A stretch of DNA of 64,000 bases, taken from Maribacter huludaoensis. Its GTDB lineage: Bacteria; Bacteroidota; Bacteroidia; Flavobacteriales; Flavobacteriaceae. This document shows, piece by piece, positions 1 to 8,831 of the stretch. Each line of letters begins with the position of its first letter. Position 1 is the first letter of the stretch. The notes beneath the pieces are model-generated. The model worked only from the letters and a program-made list of their open reading frames with translations. It searched no databases and was not told the DNA's origin. The DNA is taken from assembly GCF_029350945.1 (NCBI RefSeq), contig NZ_JARKMS010000002.1, positions 825,376 to 889,375 on the forward strand, written 5' to 3'. A program made the translations under genes and the position numbers.

Positions 1-407
1 TACTTTTGTTTGATTGTTTTTGAAAGATATCATTGTAGTCGTGTTCTGACAAATGAAATCTGTTAAAATAATGCATTTGACTGCTAATGTGTAAGTGTTT
101 CAATGCTATGTGTTATAATTGATAATCCTTTGTCTATAAATTTGTTTGATTATGTAAGTTTGTATGGTGTTTTAGATAGTGGTATGTTATTAATGAAGGC
201 TGTTTTTGAACATAATATGAAAACTGTAGACTAAAAAAATAAAGAAATAGAAGGAAAATTAGCATTCCGTTCTACTTTAAAAAAAATATTCACTTTTTTA
301 AGGAATCTAGAATCAATGTATGGTTAGTGATAATTTATGATTGCATATGATATCAATTGTCATATGTTGTCACATATGTTCTGTATATATTTGCCAAAAT
401 TCATTTC
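1..407. other. Non-coding stretch at window start
   Basis: I find no convincing gene here; every frame is broken by stops within a few dozen codons. A promoter-like pair, TTTG at 129-132 and TAAGTTTG at 155-162 with a 22-nt spacer, matches the Bacteroidetes pattern, but no reading frame follows for about 245 nt. It could belong to a long leader or an unannotated RNA, or be chance in AT-rich sequence. Confidence 0.4.
386..393 (+). promoter_or_regulatory. Candidate -7 element for the Ca2+/Na+ antiporter gene
   Basis: TATATTTG matches the Bacteroidetes -7 consensus TAnnTTTG and ends 14 nt before the ATG at 408. It lies downstream of an alternative TTG start at 357, which argues for the ATG at 408 as the true start. 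No well-placed -33 TTG is visible. Confidence 0.4.
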
Positions 408-1346
408 ATGCAAGATTTCTTATTTATTGTTGGAGGGTTAGTATTGCTCATAGCAGGTGGTAACTGGCTGTTAAAAGCTGCGGTCGATTTATCATTAAAA
501 CTTAAAATTCCCAAAATAGTTATAGGAATGACGGTGGTGTCCTTTGCTACATCTGCCCCGGAGTTAATTGTAAGTATCAATGCCGCTTTAGATGGTTTTC
601 CTGATTTAGCTCTTGGTAATGTAGTTGGCTCAAATATCGCCAATCTAGGTCTGGTGTTGGCTATTACTATTTTGCTAAGTCCTATAGATGTTAGTAAGAG
701 TTTTTACACTACAGATTGGCCTGTAATGATGATAGCTTCTTTATTGTTCTTCTTCTTTATTTATTTTGATGGAGAAATTCAGCAGTATGAAGGTATTGTT
801 ATGGTGGTGTTTCTGTTTTTGTTCTTAGTATATCTATTGCGTTTTCAAAAGCCAGCTGTAATAGATGAAGAGGATGAGCCAGATGTTATTTTGCCAACCT
901 ATAAGACCGCATTGTTTTTAGGATTGGGGGGCGGAGCGCTATGGGGTGGTTCTGAGTTGTTAATTAATGGGGCTGTTGGTTTGGCTACCTTATTTGGTGT
1001 TAGTGAGCGTGTAATAGCAATTACGATAGTTTCCGTAGGTACCAGTATTCCTGAACTGGCGGCATCTATAATTGCGGTAATAAAAAAGGAAAAAGCTATT
1101 TCATTGGGAAACCTTATAGGTTCTAATATTTTCAATATTCTTGCGGTATTAGGTATAACCTCTATTATTACCCCAATATCCGTAATGGACGAAGGTCTTT
1201 TAACAAATGATATTTTTTGGATGTTAGGCATATCTTTCCTTATTCTTCCGTTGGTCTTTATTCCAAAGGGATTGCGATTGGGTTGGAGGGATGGCCTAAT
1301 CTTGGTAAGTGTTTATTTAGCCTTTATATATGTGACTATTGGATAG
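408..1346 (+). CDS. Calcium/sodium antiporter (CaCA superfamily, YrbG-like)
   Basis: Inner-membrane cation/Ca2+ exchanger, predicted to extrude Ca2+ in exchange for Na+ or H+. The 312-residue protein is almost entirely hydrophobic and has the two inverted alpha-repeats of the family: GMTVVSFATSAPELIVS at about residues 40-56 followed by GNVVGSNIANLG, and IVSVGTSIPELAAS at about 207 followed by GNLIGSNIFNILAVLG. The acidic residues in both PEL motifs are the expected ion ligands. An acidic cytoplasmic loop (EEDEPD) separates the halves. I start at 408 because a 17-residue extension from TTG 357 would span a promoter-like box. It is convergent with glnII and shares a terminator. Substrate ion is inferred from family only. 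Confidence 0.9.
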   Translation: MQDFLFIVGGLVLLIAGGNWLLKAAVDLSLKLKIPKIVIGMTVVSFATSAPELIVSINAALDGFPDLALGNVVGSNIANLGLVLAITILLSPIDVSKSFYTTDWPVMMIASLLFFFFIYFDGEIQQYEGIVMVVFLFLFLVYLLRFQKPAVIDEEDEPDVILPTYKTALFLGLGGGALWGGSELLINGAVGLATLFGVSERVIAITIVSVGTSIPELAASIIAVIKKEKAISLGNLIGSNIFNILAVLGITSIITPISVMDEGLLTNDIFWMLGISFLILPLVFIPKGLRLGWRDGLILVSVYLAFIYVTIG

Positions 1347-1373
1347 GCATGGTAATTTAAAATTTATAAATAA

Positions 1374-1404
1374 AAAACGCCTTGAATATATTTCAAGGCG
1401 TTTT
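1374..1404. terminator. Bidirectional intrinsic terminator, antiporter/glnII
   Basis: A perfect 13-bp stem (AAAACGCCTTGAA / TTCAAGGCGTTTT) with a 5-nt TATAT loop lies between the convergent antiporter and glnII genes. A/T tracts on both sides allow termination in either direction. Confidence 0.9.
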
Positions 1405-1430
1405 AGTATAATCAACAATTAATTTGGTAC

Positions 1431-2453
1431 TTAGATTTTTGCAGACTTAACTGTCTTGATAATTCTAGCTGCAATTTTGTATGGATCACCGTTAGAAGCT
1501 GGTCTTCTATCTTCTAGCCATCCTTTATATCCTTTTTCAACAGCAATCAATGGAATACGGATAGATGCACCTCTATCTGAGATACCCCATGAGAAATCAT
1601 TAATTGAAGCTGTTTCATGTAAGCCTGTTAAACGTTGGTCGTTAAATTCACCATAAACAGCAATATGTTCTTTTACGTATGGTCTAAAAGACTCACAGAT
1701 TGCAGCATAAACTTCTTTACTACCACTAGTTCTTAATGCAGTGTTAGAGAAGTTGGCGTGCATACCTGATCCATTCCAATCCATATCTTTTCCTAATGGC
1801 TTTGGGTGGTAATCTATGTAGTAACCATATTTTTCAGTTAATCTGTCAAGTAAATATCTAGCGATCCAGATTTCATCACCTGCTTTCTTAGCCCCTTTTG
1901 CAAACAATTGAAACTCCCATTGTCCAGAAGCAACTTCTTGGTTAATACCTTCAAAGTTTAGACCGGCGTCTATACATAGATCGGCGTGCTCTTCAACTAA
2001 ACCTCTACCGTGTGTATTTTTACCACCAACAGAGCAGTAATACATACCTTGTGGAGCAGGGTAACCACCAATAGGGAAACCTAATGGTAATTGTGTTTTG
2101 GTATCCATAATGAAATATTCTTGCTCAAAACCGAACCAGAAATCTTCATCTTCGTCATCAATAGTAGATCTACCGTTAGAAACATGAGGTGTTCCATCGG
2201 CATTCATTACTTCGGTCATTACTAAATAACCATTAATTCTAGCAGGGTCTGGGTAAATTGCTACAGGTACTAACAAACAATCTGAAGACCCACCTTCGGC
2301 TTGTCTTGTAGAAGATCCGTCAAAAGACCAGTTGCCTAATTCTTCAAGAGTTCCTTTAAAATCTTCATGCTCTTCAACCTTGGTTTTGCTTCGCATGTTT
2401 TGAGTTGGAAAGTATCCATCTAACCAGATGTATTCTAATTTAATTTTGGCCAT
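1431..2453 (-). CDS. glnII: Glutamine synthetase, type II (beta-grasp)
   Basis: Makes glutamine from glutamate, ammonia and ATP. At 340 residues it has the short eukaryote-like GSII length rather than about 470 (GSI) or 730 (GSIII). The N-terminal beta-grasp segment contains NWSFDGSSTRQAEGGSSD (about 42-59). The catalytic part shows GFEQEYFI (about 108), NGSGMHANFS (about 228) and RGASIRIP near 297. It is transcribed divergently from a type III synthetase, with 174 nt between the starts. A -7 box at 2486-2493 and a TACCCCTA...GGGTA palindrome at 2560-2581 lie upstream, the latter shared with the glnK operon, so nitrogen-responsive control is likely (inference). Family assignment is firm. Confidence 0.96.
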   Translation of the reverse strand: MAKIKLEYIWLDGYFPTQNMRSKTKVEEHEDFKGTLEELGNWSFDGSSTRQAEGGSSDCLLVPVAIYPDPARINGYLVMTEVMNADGTPHVSNGRSTIDDEDEDFWFGFEQEYFIMDTKTQLPLGFPIGGYPAPQGMYYCSVGGKNTHGRGLVEEHADLCIDAGLNFEGINQEVASGQWEFQLFAKGAKKAGDEIWIARYLLDRLTEKYGYYIDYHPKPLGKDMDWNGSGMHANFSNTALRTSGSKEVYAAICESFRPYVKEHIAVYGEFNDQRLTGLHETASINDFSWGISDRGASIRIPLIAVEKGYKGWLEDRRPASNGDPYKIAARIIKTVKSAKI

Positions 2454-2485
2454 AATATGTTCGTTATTTTTTAATAAAAGACAAA

Positions 2486-2493
2486 CAAAAATA
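2486..2493 (-). promoter_or_regulatory. Candidate -7 element of glnII
   Basis: On the minus strand this reads TATTTTTG (TAnnTTTG), 33 nt before the glnII ATG. No TTG is placed for a -33 element. Instead TGAGGGT (plus strand 2521-2527) lies 35 nt upstream of its centre, as it does at the glnK promoter, which suggests activator dependence (inference). Confidence 0.5.
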
Positions 2494-2520
2494 TGTTTTT
2501 TATCAATCTGTATGAATTTT

Positions 2521-2527
2521 TGAGGGT
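2521..2527. promoter_or_regulatory. Putative nitrogen-regulator half-site
   Basis: TGAGGGT here is identical to the right arm of the glnK-proximal palindrome at 26170-26176. It lies at nearly the same distance from the -7 centre of its gene (35 nt for glnII, about 36 nt for glnK). The left arm is not conserved here. Confidence 0.35.
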
Positions 2528-2559
2528 GTTAATGTGTAAAAATTAAATTTTTTGTTATC

Positions 2560-2581
2560 TACCCCTATTTTTTATCGGGTA
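2560..2581. promoter_or_regulatory. Palindromic operator candidate between glnII and glnN
   Basis: The 22-nt site starts TACCCCTA and ends CGGGTA, giving TACCC/GGGTA arms around an AT-rich centre. Nearly the same site occurs upstream of glnK at 26210-26230. Its centre is about 81 nt from the glnII -7 box and 42 nt from the glnN -7 box, so one site could serve both divergent promoters. Binding by a regulator is inference. Confidence 0.55.
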
Positions 2582-2582
2582 T

Positions 2583-2616
2583 TTTGTCATATTTATATTT
2601 ATTGATCGTAATTTTG
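2583..2616 (+). promoter_or_regulatory. Candidate promoter of glnN
   Basis: TTTG at 2583-2586, a 22-nt spacer and TAATTTTG at 2609-2616 match the Bacteroidetes -33/-7 arrangement. The -7 box ends 11 nt before the ATG at 2628, and the palindrome at 2560-2581 abuts the -33 element. Confidence 0.55.
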
Positions 2617-2627
2617 TCAAATTAACA

Positions 2628-4826
2628 ATGTATTTATATATGAAGTCATCACGTTTTGCTGCTATTAATGCAAGTCAGAAAAGAAATAGTATTGCTGTTG
2701 AAGAGAAGGGAAGACGTTCCGATTTGTTCGGTATCAATGTGTTCAATGAAAAAAAAATGTTGCAATACTTAACGAAGGACGCTCTTGAAAGTTTAAAGGG
2801 TGCTATGGTGTCGGGATCTAAGATCGATCGTAAAATTGCAGATCAGGTAGCAGAGGCCATTAAAGGCTGGGCCATTACAATGGGCGCTACACACTATACA
2901 CATTGGTTTCAGCCATTAACAGGGTCTACTGCGGAGAAACACGATGCATTTTTTGACCTTTTACCAGATGGTACTGCATTGGAAAAATTTGGTGGCGGAC
3001 AATTAGTGCAGCAAGAACCGGATGCTTCTAGTTTTCCGAGCGGTGGAATTAGAAATACGTTTGAAGCTAGGGGATATACTGCATGGGATCCTTCTTCACC
3101 TGCTTTTATTTATGGCACTACTTTATGTATACCTACCATTTTTGTATCCTATACAGGTGAAGCCTTGGACAATAAAGCTCCATTGTTAAGAGCTTTGGGG
3201 GCTGTTGATGAGGCTGCTACCGCCGTTGCCAAGTATTTTGATAAAACGGTAAGTAAGGTCAATGCAACTTTAGGTTGGGAGCAAGAATATTTTTTGATAG
3301 ACAAAGCTCTTGCCCATTCTAGACCGGATATTATGATGACTGGCCGTACCCTGGTGGGTGAGACTCCTGCAAAAGGCCAGCAACTTGATGATCATTATTT
3401 TGGCGTAATACCAAGTCGTGTTTTAAGTTTTATGAGCGATTTGGAGCAGGAATGTACCAGATTGGGAATTCCTGTCAAGACCAGGCATAATGAGGTAGCT
3501 CCCAATCAGTTTGAGCTGGCTCCTGTTTTTGAGGAGGCCAATCTTGCTATTGACCATAACTTGTTGTTAATGGATGTTATGGATAAGATTGCTGATAAGC
3601 ATCATTTTAAAGTGCTTTTTCATGAAAAACCATTTGCAGGTATTAATGGTTCCGGTAAACATAACAATTGGTCTTTGGCCACAGATACGGGTGTAAACTT
3701 GTTGAGTCCGGGTTCTACGCCAATGAAAAACCTTCAGTTTTTAACCTTTTTTATTAATACGATCAAAGCCGTAGATACTTATGAGGAATTATTGCGATCC
3801 TCAATAGCATCTGCCGGTAATGATCATCGCTTGGGTGCAAATGAGGCTCCACCTGCTATTTTTTCAATTTTTGTCGGTTCGCAATTAAGTAATGTTCTAG
3901 ATGAATTAGAAGGGGTTTCTAAAGGGAAATTATCTCCCGAAGAAAAAACGGAACTAAAACTGAACGTGGTAGGTAAAATTCCAGAGATTTTAATGGATAA
4001 TACCGATCGTAACAGAACATCGCCTTTTGCCTTTACAGGAAATAAATTTGAAATGCGCGGTGTTGGTGCAAAAATGAACTGTGCCAAACCAATGACTGTT
4101 TTAAATACCATAGTAGCAAAGCAGTTAAGGGATTTTAAAAAAGAAGTGGATGTTTTGATCGATAAAAAAAATCTGAAAAAAGATGAGGCCGTTTTTAATG
4201 TACTTCGTGAATATATAAAAACATCAAAACGTATTAGGTTTGATGGTGATGGTTACAGTACTGATTGGGAAAATGAAGCTAAAAGAAGAAAACTAAGTAA
4301 TAATAAAAATACGCCTGATGCTCTTGAGGTCTTGACATCAAAAGATAGTATAGCATTGTTTGAATCTATGGGCGTAATGAGTGCTGTTGAGGTAAATGCC
4401 CGCCATGAAGTCGATTTGGAAAATTATATCATGCATTTACAGATAGAGGGTAGGGTGTACAATGAACTGGTATACGGTTACATTGTGCCGGCAGCTTTGG
4501 AGTATCAAAATAATTTGATTAAAAATGTAGCCGGTTTAAAGGAAATATACGGTGCTGCACATAAAAAATTCTCTGAAGGGCAATTGACAATGATAGAAGA
4601 TATAGCCGAGCATGTTGTAGGTATTAAAAAAATGGTAGATGCCATGGCCGATGCGCGTAAAAAAGCAAATGCCTTAAAGGATACCAAAAAGAAGGCCATT
4701 GCATATTGCCAAAATGTAAAGCCATATTTTCTGGAAATTAGAACACATAGCGATAAGCTAGAAAAATTAATGGACAACAAATTGTGGCCGTTGACAAAGT
4801 ATAGAGAATTGTTATTTATAGAATAA
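2628..4826 (+). CDS. glnN: Glutamine synthetase, type III
   Basis: Large dodecameric-type glutamine synthetase common in Bacteroidetes and cyanobacteria. The 732-residue length is typical of GSIII. Family motifs include GWEQEYFLID (about 217), RHNEVAPNQFELAPVFEEAN (about 285), GINGSGKHNNW (about 338), GNDHRLGANEAPP (about 397) and DRNRTSPFAFTGNKFEMRG (about 459), followed by a long helical C-terminal region. Start choice: ATG 2628 or the in-frame ATG at 2640; the first fits the promoter box. It is divergent from glnII, so this organism carries two unrelated GS types side by side, and the shared palindrome suggests joint control (inference). The 3' end is followed by a long inverted repeat that overlaps the next promoter. 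Confidence 0.96.
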   Translation: MYLYMKSSRFAAINASQKRNSIAVEEKGRRSDLFGINVFNEKKMLQYLTKDALESLKGAMVSGSKIDRKIADQVAEAIKGWAITMGATHYTHWFQPLTGSTAEKHDAFFDLLPDGTALEKFGGGQLVQQEPDASSFPSGGIRNTFEARGYTAWDPSSPAFIYGTTLCIPTIFVSYTGEALDNKAPLLRALGAVDEAATAVAKYFDKTVSKVNATLGWEQEYFLIDKALAHSRPDIMMTGRTLVGETPAKGQQLDDHYFGVIPSRVLSFMSDLEQECTRLGIPVKTRHNEVAPNQFELAPVFEEANLAIDHNLLLMDVMDKIADKHHFKVLFHEKPFAGINGSGKHNNWSLATDTGVNLLSPGSTPMKNLQFLTFFINTIKAVDTYEELLRSSIASAGNDHRLGANEAPPAIFSIFVGSQLSNVLDELEGVSKGKLSPEEKTELKLNVVGKIPEILMDNTDRNRTSPFAFTGNKFEMRGVGAKMNCAKPMTVLNTIVAKQLRDFKKEVDVLIDKKNLKKDEAVFNVLREYIKTSKRIRFDGDGYSTDWENEAKRRKLSNNKNTPDALEVLTSKDSIALFESMGVMSAVEVNARHEVDLENYIMHLQIEGRVYNELVYGYIVPAALEYQNNLIKNVAGLKEIYGAAHKKFSEGQLTMIEDIAEHVVGIKKMVDAMADARKKANALKDTKKKAIAYCQNVKPYFLEIRTHSDKLEKLMDNKLWPLTKYRELLFIE

Positions 4827-4843
4827 TCTTTTAATTAATTTTA

Positions 4844-4901
4844 AAAATAAGGGAATATTAAGCTGTTCAACGATTGCAGTTTTAATGATTCCCTTATTTT
4901 T
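4844..4901 (+). terminator. 14-bp inverted repeat: glnN terminator overlapping the next promoter
   Basis: AAAAATAAGGGAAT at 4844-4857 is perfectly complementary to ATTCCCTTATTTTT at 4888-4901, with a 30-nt loop, 17 nt after the glnN stop. The right arm ends in a T-run and contains most of the TATTTTTG box (4895-4902) of the next gene. A terminator that also carries a promoter element is the simplest reading. Confidence 0.55.
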
Positions 4902-4902
4902 G
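4874..4902 (+). promoter_or_regulatory. Candidate promoter of the purM-like gene
   Basis: TTG at 4874-4876, an 18-nt spacer and TATTTTTG at 4895-4902 precede the ATG at 4918. The -7 box is formed by the right arm of the inverted repeat at 4844-4901. Confidence 0.5.
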
Positions 4903-4917
4903 CGACAAATTTAAATT

Positions 4918-6096
4918 ATGTCCACATCAAGCAGTGAAAGGTATCAGCAACGCGGCGTTTCAGCCTCTAAAGAGGATGTACACAACGCAATTAAAAATAT
5001 TGACAAAGGTCTTTTTCCAAAGGCATTTTGTAAAATAGTTCCTGATTATTTGACCGGAGATAAAGATTATTGCTTGGTAATGCATGCTGATGGCGCCGGC
5101 ACAAAATCTTCCTTGGCTTATATGTACTGGAAAGAAACAGGAGATATTTCTGTTTGGAAAGGTATTGCACAAGATGCTTTGATCATGAATATTGATGATT
5201 TGATCTGTGTTGGTGCTACAGATAATATTATGCTTTCTTCTACCATTGGAAGAAATAAAAATAAAATACCTGGCGAAGTGCTTTCTGCCATTATCAACGG
5301 TACGGAAGAATTGATCAATGACTTAGGTGAATTCGGTATTACTATTCACTCTACGGGTGGTGAGACCGCAGATGTTGGAGATTTGGTCAGAACTATAATA
5401 GTAGATTCTACGGTTACGGCAAGATTGAAAAGGAGTGATGTTATCGATAATGCCAATATTAAGGCCGGTGATGTTATCGTTGGCCTAGAATCATTTGGTC
5501 AGGCCAATTATGAAAAGGAATATAATGGGGGAATGGGAAGTAACGGATTAACCTCTGCCCGTCATGATGTCTTCTCTAACTATTTAGCCGAAAAATTTCC
5601 AGAAAGTTTTGATGCCGAAGTACCTGATGATCTTGTTTACTCCGGTAATGTGAAGCTTACAGATGCTGTCAAGAACTCACCTTTAGATGCAGGTAAATTG
5701 GTGTTGTCACCAACAAGAACTTATGCACCGATCGTCAAAAAAATTCTTTCTAAATATAGCTCAAATGAAATTCACGGAATGATTCATTGTAGTGGAGGGG
5801 CGCAGACCAAAATTCTTCATTTTATAGATGAGCTGCATGTAGTTAAGGATAATTTATTTGATGTGCCGCCATTATTTCAATTAATTCAAGAACAATCTGG
5901 TACAGATTGGAAAGAGATGTATAAGGTGTTCAACTGTGGGCACAGACTAGAGTTTTATCTTCCGGAAAACGTAGCTGATGATATTATTGAAATTTCTAAA
6001 AGTTTTGGGGTAAATGCCCAAATAATTGGAAGGGTAGAAGCTTCTGATTCAAAAAAACTTACAATTTCAAGCAAGTACGGCACCTTTGTGTATTAG
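4918..6096 (+). CDS. purM: AIR synthase (phosphoribosylformylglycinamidine cyclo-ligase) family protein
   Basis: Predicted fifth step of purine synthesis: ATP-dependent closure of FGAM to aminoimidazole ribotide in the cytoplasm. The 392-residue protein has the PurM fold signatures: RYQQRGVSASKEDV at the N-terminus, HADGAGTKSSLAY (about 56-68), GGETADVGDLVRT (about 141) and IHCSGGAQTKI near 290. It is longer than enterobacterial PurM (about 345), as is usual for the Bacteroidetes form, which databases sometimes call only AIR synthase-related; that leaves some doubt about exact substrate. The gene stands alone between glnN and a Rieske lipoprotein rather than in a pur operon. Confidence 0.85.
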   Translation: MSTSSSERYQQRGVSASKEDVHNAIKNIDKGLFPKAFCKIVPDYLTGDKDYCLVMHADGAGTKSSLAYMYWKETGDISVWKGIAQDALIMNIDDLICVGATDNIMLSSTIGRNKNKIPGEVLSAIINGTEELINDLGEFGITIHSTGGETADVGDLVRTIIVDSTVTARLKRSDVIDNANIKAGDVIVGLESFGQANYEKEYNGGMGSNGLTSARHDVFSNYLAEKFPESFDAEVPDDLVYSGNVKLTDAVKNSPLDAGKLVLSPTRTYAPIVKKILSKYSSNEIHGMIHCSGGAQTKILHFIDELHVVKDNLFDVPPLFQLIQEQSGTDWKEMYKVFNCGHRLEFYLPENVADDIIEISKSFGVNAQIIGRVEASDSKKLTISSKYGTFVY

Positions 6097-6148
6097 TACA
6101 TACGATTAACGTAAATAAATCGTTCTTTTTGTATAAACCTATCTTGCT

Positions 6149-6592
6149 ATGGAAAGAAAAGAATTTTTACGAACATTAGGTGCCGGTGCTGCCTTTGCCA
6201 TAACTTTTCCCTGTCTTGGAAGTTGTTCAAAAGACAGTGATGTAGAAGGGGATATTGTAACTGCACCAACAGATGTAGATTTTACAATTGACCTAGAATC
6301 TTCAGAAGCTGCAAAACTTGCTAATAATGGCGGCTTCATACTAAAGAACCTAGTTGTAGTAGTTAGAAATTTAGAAGGAGAATTTGTTGCGGCTACACAG
6401 ATTTGTAGTCATGAGCAATATGATCAAGTACGTTTTGTAGATCAAGATGGCGGTATATTTTATTGTGATGTTCATGGGTCTAAATTTTCGCAGACCGGAG
6501 CACCGTTAAATGAGATTCCCAATAGCACTTCTAAAGTATTGAAAATTTATAACACATCTTTAGAGGGTTCCATATTACGTGTTTATGAATAA
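6149..6592 (+). CDS. Rieske [2Fe-2S] lipoprotein
   Basis: A 147-residue protein whose C-terminal half is a small Rieske domain: CSH at about residue 88 and CDVH at about 106 supply the Cys/His ligand pairs (C-x-H...C-x-x-H). The N-terminus RKEFLRTLGAGAAFAITF resembles a Tat signal with RK in place of RR and ends in a lipobox-like LGSC, so it is probably exported as a lipoprotein. It is far shorter than a bc1-complex Rieske subunit and no cytochrome b gene is near, so a respiratory complex subunit is unlikely. The next gene is apbE, encoding the periplasmic flavin-attaching enzyme, which suggests a shared extracytoplasmic redox role (inference). Confidence 0.8.
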   Translation: MERKEFLRTLGAGAAFAITFPCLGSCSKDSDVEGDIVTAPTDVDFTIDLESSEAAKLANNGGFILKNLVVVVRNLEGEFVAATQICSHEQYDQVRFVDQDGGIFYCDVHGSKFSQTGAPLNEIPNSTSKVLKIYNTSLEGSILRVYE

Positions 6593-6677
6593 GTAAAATA
6601 AAACTATTCAAGCATAAACTACACCAACCTAACTTATTATTCTTTATGACCATATTTACCCCCAATTAGAGAAGTAA

Positions 6678-7664
6678 GTGAAAAAGATTTTTGCCTTATT
6701 ATTATGTTTTATGACCTGCTATATGTATGGTCAAGAGCAGAGGTACGTAACGGTTAAAAAGTCTTACGATGTAATGGGCGGTGAATTTGATATTACCGTA
6801 ATCTCCGAAGATGAAGAGTTAGGATACATTTATATTCAAGAGGCCTTGGCAGAAGTACTAAGAATAGAAAAACTTATATCTTCTTGGGATGCTGATTCTG
6901 AAACCAGTCTGATCAATAAAAACGCCGGTATAAAACCCGTAACGGTTAGTTGGGAGCTTTATAAATTAATAGAGCGTTCTATATTGCTGTCAGAAATAAC
7001 CAATGGTGCTTTTGATATTACTTTTACTCCCTTAAATCATATTTGGAAGCTTGATGGTACTTTGCAAACCATGCCGTCTTCAGCAGCTGTAAAAGAGACA
7101 AAAAGCAAGGTCGGTTACAAAAATATAATACTAAATAGCAAGGATCAGTCTGTATTTTTGAATAAGAAAGGTATGCGAATTTCATTTGGTGGTATCGGTA
7201 AAGGTTTTGCCGCGGACAAGGCAAAGGCATTATTGGTCTCTAATGATGTAAAGGCAGGTATTATTAATATAGATGGTGATATTACCACTTGGGGTACAAA
7301 AGCTACGGGAGAAAAATGGTTGATAGGTGTGGTGAACCCTGATCAAAAGGGCGGCATAGCATCTTGGATACCTATTTTGGAGTCGTCTGTGGCAACTACT
7401 GGTGGCGATGGCAATTATATAATGTCTGGAAACAAAAAGTATACCCACATCATAGATCCTAGGTCTGGATATCCATCTACGGGTATAAACAGTGTATCCG
7501 TCTTTGCTAAAAGTGCGGAAACCTCAGATGCATTGGCTACTTCAGTATTTGTAATGGGACTTGATGCGGGACTTGCCTTAATTAATCAATTAGGAGATAC
7601 AGAGGTTATCATTGTTGATAGTGCAAATAAAATGTACAAGAGCAACGGGGTCTTACTTGATTAG
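6678..7664 (+). CDS. apbE: FAD:protein FMN transferase (ApbE family)
   Basis: ApbE enzymes use FAD to attach FMN covalently to threonine residues of exported redox proteins. The 328-residue protein starts with GTG at 6678 and a signal peptide ending near YMYGQ. Family motifs: SFGGIGKGFAADKA (about 174), INIDGDITTWG (about 197; the more usual form is a glycine pair before the Asp), TTGGDGNYIMSGNKKYTHIIDP (about 239-260) and ETSDALATSVFVMG (about 284), which contains the metal-binding Asp. It follows the Rieske lipoprotein by 85 nt in the same direction. No obvious flavinylated partner such as an Nqr subunit lies in the window. Confidence 0.9.
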   Translation: MKKIFALLLCFMTCYMYGQEQRYVTVKKSYDVMGGEFDITVISEDEELGYIYIQEALAEVLRIEKLISSWDADSETSLINKNAGIKPVTVSWELYKLIERSILLSEITNGAFDITFTPLNHIWKLDGTLQTMPSSAAVKETKSKVGYKNIILNSKDQSVFLNKKGMRISFGGIGKGFAADKAKALLVSNDVKAGIINIDGDITTWGTKATGEKWLIGVVNPDQKGGIASWIPILESSVATTGGDGNYIMSGNKKYTHIIDPRSGYPSTGINSVSVFAKSAETSDALATSVFVMGLDAGLALINQLGDTEVIIVDSANKMYKSNGVLLD

Positions 7665-7722
7665 ATTTCCATTTTTTAATCCTTACCGTAATAATCCCAC
7701 TAGGGTGTCTCTAATTTTATTG

Positions 7723-7730
7723 TAAATTTG
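7723..7730 (+). promoter_or_regulatory. Candidate -7 element of prfA
   Basis: TAAATTTG matches TAnnTTTG and lies 21 nt upstream of the prfA ATG at 7752. No clear -33 TTG is present. Confidence 0.4.
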
Positions 7731-7751
7731 CCGTACAAGTGAAGTAAGCAT

Positions 7752-8828
7752 ATGATAGACAAGTTAAACATCGTAAAACAACGTTTTGATGAGGTTTCAG
7801 ACCTTATAATTCAACCGGATATTATATCCGATCAAGAGAAATATGTAAAACTCACAAAAGAATATAAGGATCTTAAGGATTTGATGGATAAGCGAGAAGA
7901 ATACCTTGAGCTTACCAATAATATTGCCGAAGCAGAAGAGATTATTGCCGATGGTAGTGATGCCGAGATGCTAGAAATGGCAAAAATGCAAATGGAAGAG
8001 GCCAAGGCAGGATTGCCGAAGCTAGAAGAGGATATTAAATTGATGTTGATACCTAAAGACCCTGAAGATGCCAAGGATGTAGTTGTTGAAATTAGGGCCG
8101 GTACGGGTGGTGACGAAGCAAGTATTTTTGCAGGTGATCTTTTTAGAATGTATACCAAATATTGTGAAGGCAAAGGATGGAAAACTAATGTAATTGACCT
8201 CAGTGAAGGTACTAGTGGGGGTTACAAAGAAATACAGTTTGAGGTTACTGGTGCAAACGTTTATGGTACATTAAAGTTCGAGGCTGGTGTGCACCGTGTA
8301 CAACGTGTTCCCCAAACGGAAACCCAAGGAAGGGTGCATACTAGTGCAGCTACCGTTATGGTTCTGCCTGAAGCTGAAGATTTTGATGTACAGATAGATC
8401 CAAAAGATGTTAGAATAGATTTCTTCTGTTCTTCCGGTCCTGGTGGTCAGTCTGTAAACACAACATATTCCGCGGTTCGTCTAACCCACATTCCTACGGG
8501 ATTAATTGCCCAATGTCAAGATCAAAAATCGCAACATAAAAATAAGGACAAGGCGTTTAGGGTACTTCGTTCTAGATTGTATGATTTAGAATTGGCAAAG
8601 AAACAGGAAGAAGACGCTGCAAAAAGAAACTCTCAAGTAAGTAGTGGTGACCGTTCTGCAAAGATTAGAACATACAATTACCCACAAGGTAGGGTAACCG
8701 ATCACCGCATAGGTCTAACCTTATATGATTTGTCCAATATTATCGATGGTGATATTCAGAGAATAATAGACGAATTAAGTTTTGTTGAAAATACAGAGAA
8801 ATTGAGGGAAGCCTCTGAGATATTTTAA
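7752..8828 (+). CDS. prfA: Peptide chain release factor 1
   Basis: Recognises UAA and UAG stop codons and triggers peptide release on the ribosome. The 358-residue length is typical. The catalytic GGQ loop is present as [20 protein letters not shown] (about 233-252). The stop-codon recognition motif is PQT within [18 protein letters not shown] (about 188), that is P-x-T as in RF1 rather than the SPF of RF2. The [18 protein letters not shown] segment (about 118) matches RF1 domain 2. pyrF follows 3 nt after its stop, so the two are probably co-transcribed. Confidence 0.97.
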   Translation: MIDKLNIVKQRFDEVSDLIIQPDIISDQEKYVKLTKEYKDLKDLMDKREEYLELTNNIAEAEEIIADGSDAEMLEMAKMQMEEAKAGLPKLEEDIKLMLIPKDPEDAKDVVVEIRAGTGGDEASIFAGDLFRMYTKYCEGKGWKTNVIDLSEGTSGGYKEIQFEVTGANVYGTLKFEAGVHRVQRVPQTETQGRVHTSAATVMVLPEAEDFDVQIDPKDVRIDFFCSSGPGGQSVNTTYSAVRLTHIPTGLIAQCQDQKSQHKNKDKAFRVLRSRLYDLELAKKQEEDAAKRNSQVSSGDRSAKIRTYNYPQGRVTDHRIGLTLYDLSNIIDGDIQRIIDELSFVENTEKLREASEIF

Positions 8829-8831
8829 TTT

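Noticed and set aside
357-407. TTG start for the antiporter, adding 17 residues
   Set aside because: The extension runs through a TATATTTG -7-like box at 386-393, and the sequence from ATG 408 matches the usual N-terminus.
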